A stretch of 64,000 nt of DNA, taken from assembly GCA_011391085.1 (NCBI GenBank), contig JAABRD010000003.1, positions 123,987-187,986 on the forward strand, written 5' to 3'. The translations under genes and the position numbers were made by a program. Shown here one piece after another: positions 59,834 through 64,000 of the stretch (positions are counted from its first letter, which is position 1; each line of letters begins with the position of its first letter). The notes below the pieces were generated by a model that saw nothing but the letters and a program-made list of their open reading frames with translations, was not told the DNA's origin and made no database searches. This stretch comes from Thiotrichaceae bacterium (GTDB lineage: Bacteria; Pseudomonadota; Gammaproteobacteria; Beggiatoales; Beggiatoaceae).

Positions 59834-62494
59834 TTACCTTCCCTTCGCTTTACATTCCACCATTAACAACGCTGTTGGATGGTGTGTTTTGGCCGTTTGA
59901 TCCGCATTCGCCACCCGTGGTTGAATAGTGATTTTTGCGGGACGAGAGGAGACAGGCGGTGAAGGAGTGAGTCGTGGCCCACTGGCAAGCAGATCATTGG
60001 GTGGCGTCGGAGTGCCTTCCCGTTCTAACAAAACAAAACTACTTGAATTGTCACGTTGACCACAGGGCGTTTTCATTAATCCAGTGACATCTAACATGCC
60101 GGCTGGCAAAGCAAACAGTCCTTCCACAGCACTTTGGTCTGGAGTGGTAATCGTCACCACACCGTCCACGCCCATTTCGGAGGAGGCGTTAATAACCTTA
60201 GCAATGGATTCATACGTGAAATTATACACGCCCGTGGTGACAATCCCAATATTCCCACCGTGGCCCTTTTTGGCTTTGGCAAAAATTTGGCTACCATCTA
60301 AGATGACGAATTTGGGTTGGAAGACAATATTGCCACCTCCGCCAAACTCTTCACTGACACTGGTGGAGATTTGACTGCCAATGAGGTACACGTAATTGGG
60401 CGCCGTGATAATTAAATCTCCTCCATCAGCACTGAGGGCGGAGGTTTGAATGGAACTGTTGCGCATGTTCAATGTGTCACCTACCATCATCAGTATCTGT
60501 CCTGCTTCACCACGATTTTCACTGCGGGCCGTAACCAATCCACCTTTGGTCAACGATGCGGATTGCGCTTGAATTTGGACATTTCCACCACGGGCGGGAC
60601 CAAAAGTTTTAGCACTGATCGTTCCCGTTTCTGTCAAAATTAAATTTCCCGTTTGTAACACCAACGTTCCACCAGCCCCGGCCGGATCCGTCTCGCCTTG
60701 AGAAACGGTGAATAGACCACTGCTAAACCGGTCTGCGGATTGGTCTTGACCAGACAATTTCGTCTCTCCTGCGACTTGAATTATCAACTTACCACCTTGA
60801 CCTGGGCCAAAGGTGCTGGTGCCGACTTGCGCACCGTCGGCAAGATTGAGGCGATTGGCTATCAAAAACAGTGTGCCTCCCTCACCGGCATCAGCATTGC
60901 GACCTGACGCATTGGCACTGATTAAACTGCCATATCCTGTGCTGTCAGTGCCTGCTAAATTCACGGTGTCGCTGACTTGGATGGCGATATTCCCGCCCTT
61001 GCCGCTACCACCACTGTCAGCCCGAATCATGGTGCCATTGGAGACGTTTAGGGTACGCGCACTGATGGTCAAGGTGCCACCGTTACCTGTGCCACCTGTC
61101 AGTGCCGAAATACTGGAGGTGCGACGTGGGTCACGCTGGTCGGCACCGGCGAGGTTGACACCTTCGGTCACTTGGATATTGACACTACCACCTGCACCAC
61201 TGCCTAGCGTGGTAGAAGTGATAACGGCACCGTCATTTAGGGTCAGTTCTTTGGCCTGTAACACAATGGTGCCACCCGCGCCACCGTTTTCTTTCGCACG
61301 AGTGTTGGCCGCAATGGAACTGCCTTGCTTTTTCCCACTGTCGGTTCCAGACAAGGTCACTCCTTCTTTGGCACGAACCACAATATTACCTCCTTGTCCT
61401 GACCCTTGCGTAGTGGCATTGAGATTGGCTCCATCTTTTAGGCTTAACGTCCCCGTTTCTATCTCAATGGTGCCCGCATTGCCCTGACTGTTTTCAGCAG
61501 CCCCTGTGATAATGCCACTAGCCACACCTTTACTATTGGCGCCAATAAATTCCGTGGCACCGTTCACTTTCAGAGTCACTTTACCACTGTGGCCTGCGCC
61601 TGCGGTGCTACTTAAAAATCGCCCACCGGTGGCGGTGACAGAGTCAGCTTGTACATCAATGCGTCCGCCGTCTTGTTCTTTGGAGGCATTGGCTTGTACG
61701 GAGGCTTCGGTCAAGGTGAATCGCCCGGCCCGAATGTAAATGCCTCCTTGAGTTCCACCACCGCTAACAGACACGATAGATTCTTGAACCGTCATTTCCC
61801 CAGGTGAGGCGGAGGAGGTTAAGTCTGCTGGTTGCGGTGTCACATCCCCTTTGGAGGAGACGCTGGCTAAATTGAGACGTCCACCACTGACTGCTACTTT
61901 GGATTGGTAAATTTTGAGATGACCTCCCACCAATGATAACGTTTTCCCAGCGGTAGCAGTCATATTGGTATTCCCTTCCACCGTCAACGCGGCCGGCGAG
62001 TCTCCCACAAAACCAAAGGCTTGCACGGGGGCTACCGTCAACACACTGTTGGTTGGAGAACGGGCATTAAATTCGCTACCATCTTGAAAACGCAACGTGT
62101 CTGCGGTACTGGCATGAAAAGACCCTGGGACATCTAAAGTGGCATTGGGGCCAAACACCATTCCTGCCGGATTAATCAAATATAAATCCGCATTAGGAAT
62201 GGTGCTACGCAGGGCACCATCAATATTGGAAGCAGTTCCCCCCGTGACTCGACCAATCACGTTGGTCACATTCTCAGGTCCAGAAAAAGTAGCCGAATCG
62301 CCCGTATTCACATTCAATTTGGCAAAACTGTGGAATAAATTGCCACCACGTTGCTGACCTAATTCAGCACCGATGGCATAATTGGGACCTTCTAAGTTCA
62401 TCTGCGGCCCTAAGGTCCCATCTAGCGTGACTTCTGCATGAAGGGTGGTAAATGCACATAAACTCATCATAGAAACGGATAGTTTGGATTTCAT
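59834..62494 (-). CDS. Filamentous haemagglutinin-like exoprotein (TpsA, two-partner secretion)
   Basis: Secreted beta-helix protein of 886 residues. Signal peptide (MKSKLSVSMMSLCAFTTLHA) behind a ggagga ribosome site, then the TPS domain (about 21-270) with NPAGMVFGPNATLDVPGSFHASTA, the haemagglutination-activity motif region. Residues about 270-760 are imperfect beta-helix repeats (GQGGNI/GKGGNIAIQV, SGSGAGGSVNIQVTEG). A C-terminal part has the PCGQRDNSSSFVLLEREGTP motif often seen at the end of such proteins in filamentous bacteria. The TpsB transporter gene is not in the window. Confidence 0.92.
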   Translation of the reverse strand: MKSKLSVSMMSLCAFTTLHAEVTLDGTLGPQMNLEGPNYAIGAELGQQRGGNLFHSFAKLNVNTGDSATFSGPENVTNVIGRVTGGTASNIDGALRSTIPNADLYLINPAGMVFGPNATLDVPGSFHASTADTLRFQDGSEFNARSPTNSVLTVAPVQAFGFVGDSPAALTVEGNTNMTATAGKTLSLVGGHLKIYQSKVAVSGGRLNLASVSSKGDVTPQPADLTSSASPGEMTVQESIVSVSGGGTQGGIYIRAGRFTLTEASVQANASKEQDGGRIDVQADSVTATGGRFLSSTAGAGHSGKVTLKVNGATEFIGANSKGVASGIITGAAENSQGNAGTIEIETGTLSLKDGANLNATTQGSGQGGNIVVRAKEGVTLSGTDSGKKQGSSIAANTRAKENGGAGGTIVLQAKELTLNDGAVITSTTLGSGAGGSVNIQVTEGVNLAGADQRDPRRTSSISALTGGTGNGGTLTISARTLNVSNGTMIRADSGGSGKGGNIAIQVSDTVNLAGTDSTGYGSLISANASGRNADAGEGGTLFLIANRLNLADGAQVGTSTFGPGQGGKLIIQVAGETKLSGQDQSADRFSSGLFTVSQGETDPAGAGGTLVLQTGNLILTETGTISAKTFGPARGGNVQIQAQSASLTKGGLVTARSENRGEAGQILMMVGDTLNMRNSSIQTSALSADGGDLIITAPNYVYLIGSQISTSVSEEFGGGGNIVFQPKFVILDGSQIFAKAKKGHGGNIGIVTTGVYNFTYESIAKVINASSEMGVDGVVTITTPDQSAVEGLFALPAGMLDVTGLMKTPCGQRDNSSSFVLLEREGTPTPPNDLLASGPRLTPSPPVSSRPAKITIQPRVANADQTAKTHHPTALLMVECKAKGR

Positions 62495-62610
62495 AACAAT
62501 TCCTCCGGAATAAAGTACACAGAACCTGGAATTAGCAACCAGGAATCCAGAAAATCACCTAAACTGGCAACTCACTGTATGTAAGTGTACCACAGAAATT
62601 TAGTTTTTTC

Positions 62611-62645
62611 CAGAAACTCAGTTTCTTTAAGAAACTGAGTTTCTG
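62611..62645. repeat. F6 hairpin (CAGAAACTCAGTTTC)
   Basis: CAGAAACTCAGTTTCTTT-AAGAAACTGAGTTTCTG, perfect arms, touching the stop region of the gene at the right edge. Confidence 0.75.
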
Positions 62646-62646
62646 A

Positions 62647-64000
62647 CTACTTCTTTTTGAGACGCCTTTTGACCCACCACCAAGCCCCACCCGCTACTGC
62701 GCAACTGAATCCAATCGCCGTCAGAAACGGCGAGAAACTCATTGACGCCGGCCACGGTTGCGTTATCAACCCCGAACTGGAAGCGACGATAGCACCCGCG
62801 CCAATGCCGACACCAAGGGCTTGAATATTCTCCGTCAGACTCTTATCACGCACCGCCCGTTGCTGTTCCAATTGGGCTTGTTCTAACGCGGCCATCCCCC
62901 GAATGGTTGCTAACGTGCGGTCAAAGAGACTCGTCCCAGTATTTAGGTAACTCAAGTAACTACTCAATTGTTGCTTAAAACGTAACGCGGTCTCCTCAAA
63001 TTGTTGGAGAAAGGCTATATCGTCTTCAGGGAAGTCGCGTCGACAAAGGTCAGCCAACTCAGCTAACCGCGTCTGGTAGTTAATGAAGTTGGTTTGGAGA
63101 GACTCCAGATGGTCTTGAATATTGCGAATCCAATGCACGTAAGGAAAGAGTTGCTTGGATAATTGACCTAGCAACGTGTTGAGAGTGTGTAAACGTTGCG
63201 TGGTATCTCCTCCCAACTGTTCAAATTGTTGCACCACCGCTTCTAACTGGCTATATAACTCCAATGCCTGGTAATACGCCTGTTGGGCTTGATAATAAGT
63301 CCACAGAATTTTACTCCTGGCGATTAACAAATGCAACCAAGTGAAATAACTGTCGCCAATCCGTGAGAGAGTGTCAGGATGGTCATTGAACCATACTAGC
63401 AAATGACATTGTTCCATAGAACCGACCCGGCCAGAGGCGGTTTGAGGCGAATCAAATTCAAAGATAGGACTGCCAAATAATTTACCTTGGTTGATGAGTT
63501 CTGGTGGAGAGACACTGGTATCGGCTAACAAGGCATTGACACATTTTTCGGCTAACTGGGCATCTGGAGTGGTCAACGGTTTGATGAATAATTGCAACGT
63601 TTGCCCAATCGTGGCGGCAATTTGAGAAGGTAACAGCACCCCATGCGGATTGAAGTGGCGTAACTGGTCGATGGTAAAGGAATCGTTGCTGTATATCGTT
63701 ATATCCGACACGTAGGAATCTAAAATGCGCATCGGATAACAACGACCCCGTAACATGCGGCCCGGTAACGTCGGTTGGCCTTGAGTCAATTCCAAAACCT
63801 GTTCCTGACGCAACAGTTCCAAAAATCCCGTGGGCGGGTCACCTTCGGCTTGTGGTTGAAAGTCAAATTGACATGGTTGTTGTTGCCAAGGGGCTTGACA
63901 TTGATAGCATAGCAACCGTTGCCGAAGGTCAATTAATTGAGGAAAATCCAATTTCTCTGGCTTCCCCAACGCGGCGCAAGTGTCCCATAATGCCGAAGCA
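62647..64000 (-). CDS. Partial protein with C-terminal membrane anchor, unrecognised
   Basis: The frame is open to the window edge (upstream codons read A-S-A-L-W-D-T-C-A-A), so the true start lies outside; a TTG at 63969 only bounds the longest frame. Visible are paired Cys motifs (CYQCQAPWQQQPC) near the start, a long helical middle (about 210-380, heptads of Leu/Gln/Tyr) and a C-terminal hydrophobic hairpin ending in KRRLKKK. It could be a tail-anchored signalling or scaffold protein. No family recognised. Confidence 0.75.
   Translation of the reverse strand, partial: ASALWDTCAALGKPEKLDFPQLIDLRQRLLCYQCQAPWQQQPCQFDFQPQAEGDPPTGFLELLRQEQVLELTQGQPTLPGRMLRGRCYPMRILDSYVSDITIYSNDSFTIDQLRHFNPHGVLLPSQIAATIGQTLQLFIKPLTTPDAQLAEKCVNALLADTSVSPPELINQGKLFGSPIFEFDSPQTASGRVGSMEQCHLLVWFNDHPDTLSRIGDSYFTWLHLLIARSKILWTYYQAQQAYYQALELYSQLEAVVQQFEQLGGDTTQRLHTLNTLLGQLSKQLFPYVHWIRNIQDHLESLQTNFINYQTRLAELADLCRRDFPEDDIAFLQQFEETALRFKQQLSSYLSYLNTGTSLFDRTLATIRGMAALEQAQLEQQRAVRDKSLTENIQALGVGIGAGAIVASSSGLITQPWPASMSFSPFLTAIGFSCAVAGGAWWWVKRRLKKK

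Noticed and set aside
60813..61487. 224-residue plus-strand frame inside the TpsA gene
   Set aside because: Pro/Ala/Leu-rich shadow of the Gly-rich beta-helix repeats on the other strand.
62647..63969. Complete gene starting at the TTG at 63969
   Set aside because: The frame continues open to the edge of the window with protein-like composition, so the gene is partial.

Overview
The window reads as a repeat-rich gammaproteobacterial chromosome, most likely a large sulfur bacterium of the Beggiatoa/Thiothrix kind. That placement is inference. It rests on the bamD | rluD-pgeF arrangement, PhoB/PhoR, CutA, DsbD/TlpA, UbiV, a CbbR-type LysR regulator, an orphan two-partner-secretion haemagglutinin, several Uma2 nucleases and spaces between genes packed with short palindromic repeats. 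No rRNA, tRNA, CRISPR array, prophage or transposase gene was seen.

Layout. 0-12 kb: a small non-ribosomal peptide synthetase (A-T-C-T-TE, one A domain short), a CbbR-like regulator, a lipoprotein with a dead trypsin-like domain and a long Lys/Asp/Pro repeat, a truncated DUF3050 gene, a glycogen debranching enzyme and a PD-(D/E)XK-like protein. 12-23.5 kb: housekeeping genes bamD, rluD, pgeF, phoBR, a polysaccharide flippase, cutA, a dsbD with a doubled N-terminal domain, a tlpA-type thioredoxin and a higBA toxin-antitoxin pair. 23.5-35 kb: an FkbM methyltransferase, a [NiFe]-hydrogenase maturation protease, DUF4160, an orphan molybdenum hydroxylase large subunit, a single-chain restriction-modification protein and two Uma2 proteins. 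35-43.3 kb: two polar amino acid ABC permeases, a redoxin, an unrecognised gene pair, a polytopic membrane protein and ubiV. 43.3-49.5 kb: the least conventional part, with two tandem tiny secreted Cys-containing peptides, an HTH protein with a degenerate NTPase domain behind iterated operator-like repeats, a coiled-coil protein and a membrane-anchored STAND-type ATPase. 49.5-64 kb: an M23 peptidase, a TSUP permease, hypE, a recently duplicated Uma2 pair, a hybrid histidine kinase, a thermonuclease-like protein, a haemagglutinin-like TpsA and a partial membrane protein at the right edge.

The dominant signal is the repeat landscape. A MITE-like family of about 154-173 bp (ends GGTAGTGATGCAAT...ATTGCATCACTACC) is inserted at least a dozen times. 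Most complete copies are flanked by exact 8-bp target duplications, and one copy sits inside another. The same ends carry two unrelated cores: type A (AT-richer, internal inverted repeat) and type B (GC-rich palindrome). A third type C has different ends around the type B core, and one copy is a C/B chimera. At least six other palindrome families fill the gaps between genes. Some have entered genes: two type B cores lie in frame inside the helicase part of the restriction-modification gene, and another palindrome lies in frame inside the NRPS condensation domain. Other repeats supply stop codons, truncate a gene or encode parts of N-termini.

Functional links are modest: envelope assembly (bamD, dsbD, tlpA, flippase, M23 peptidase, TpsA), phosphate sensing (phoBR), hydrogenase maturation (hypE and the protease, without structural genes) and defence or conflict functions (R-M, Uma2, HigBA, STAND cluster).
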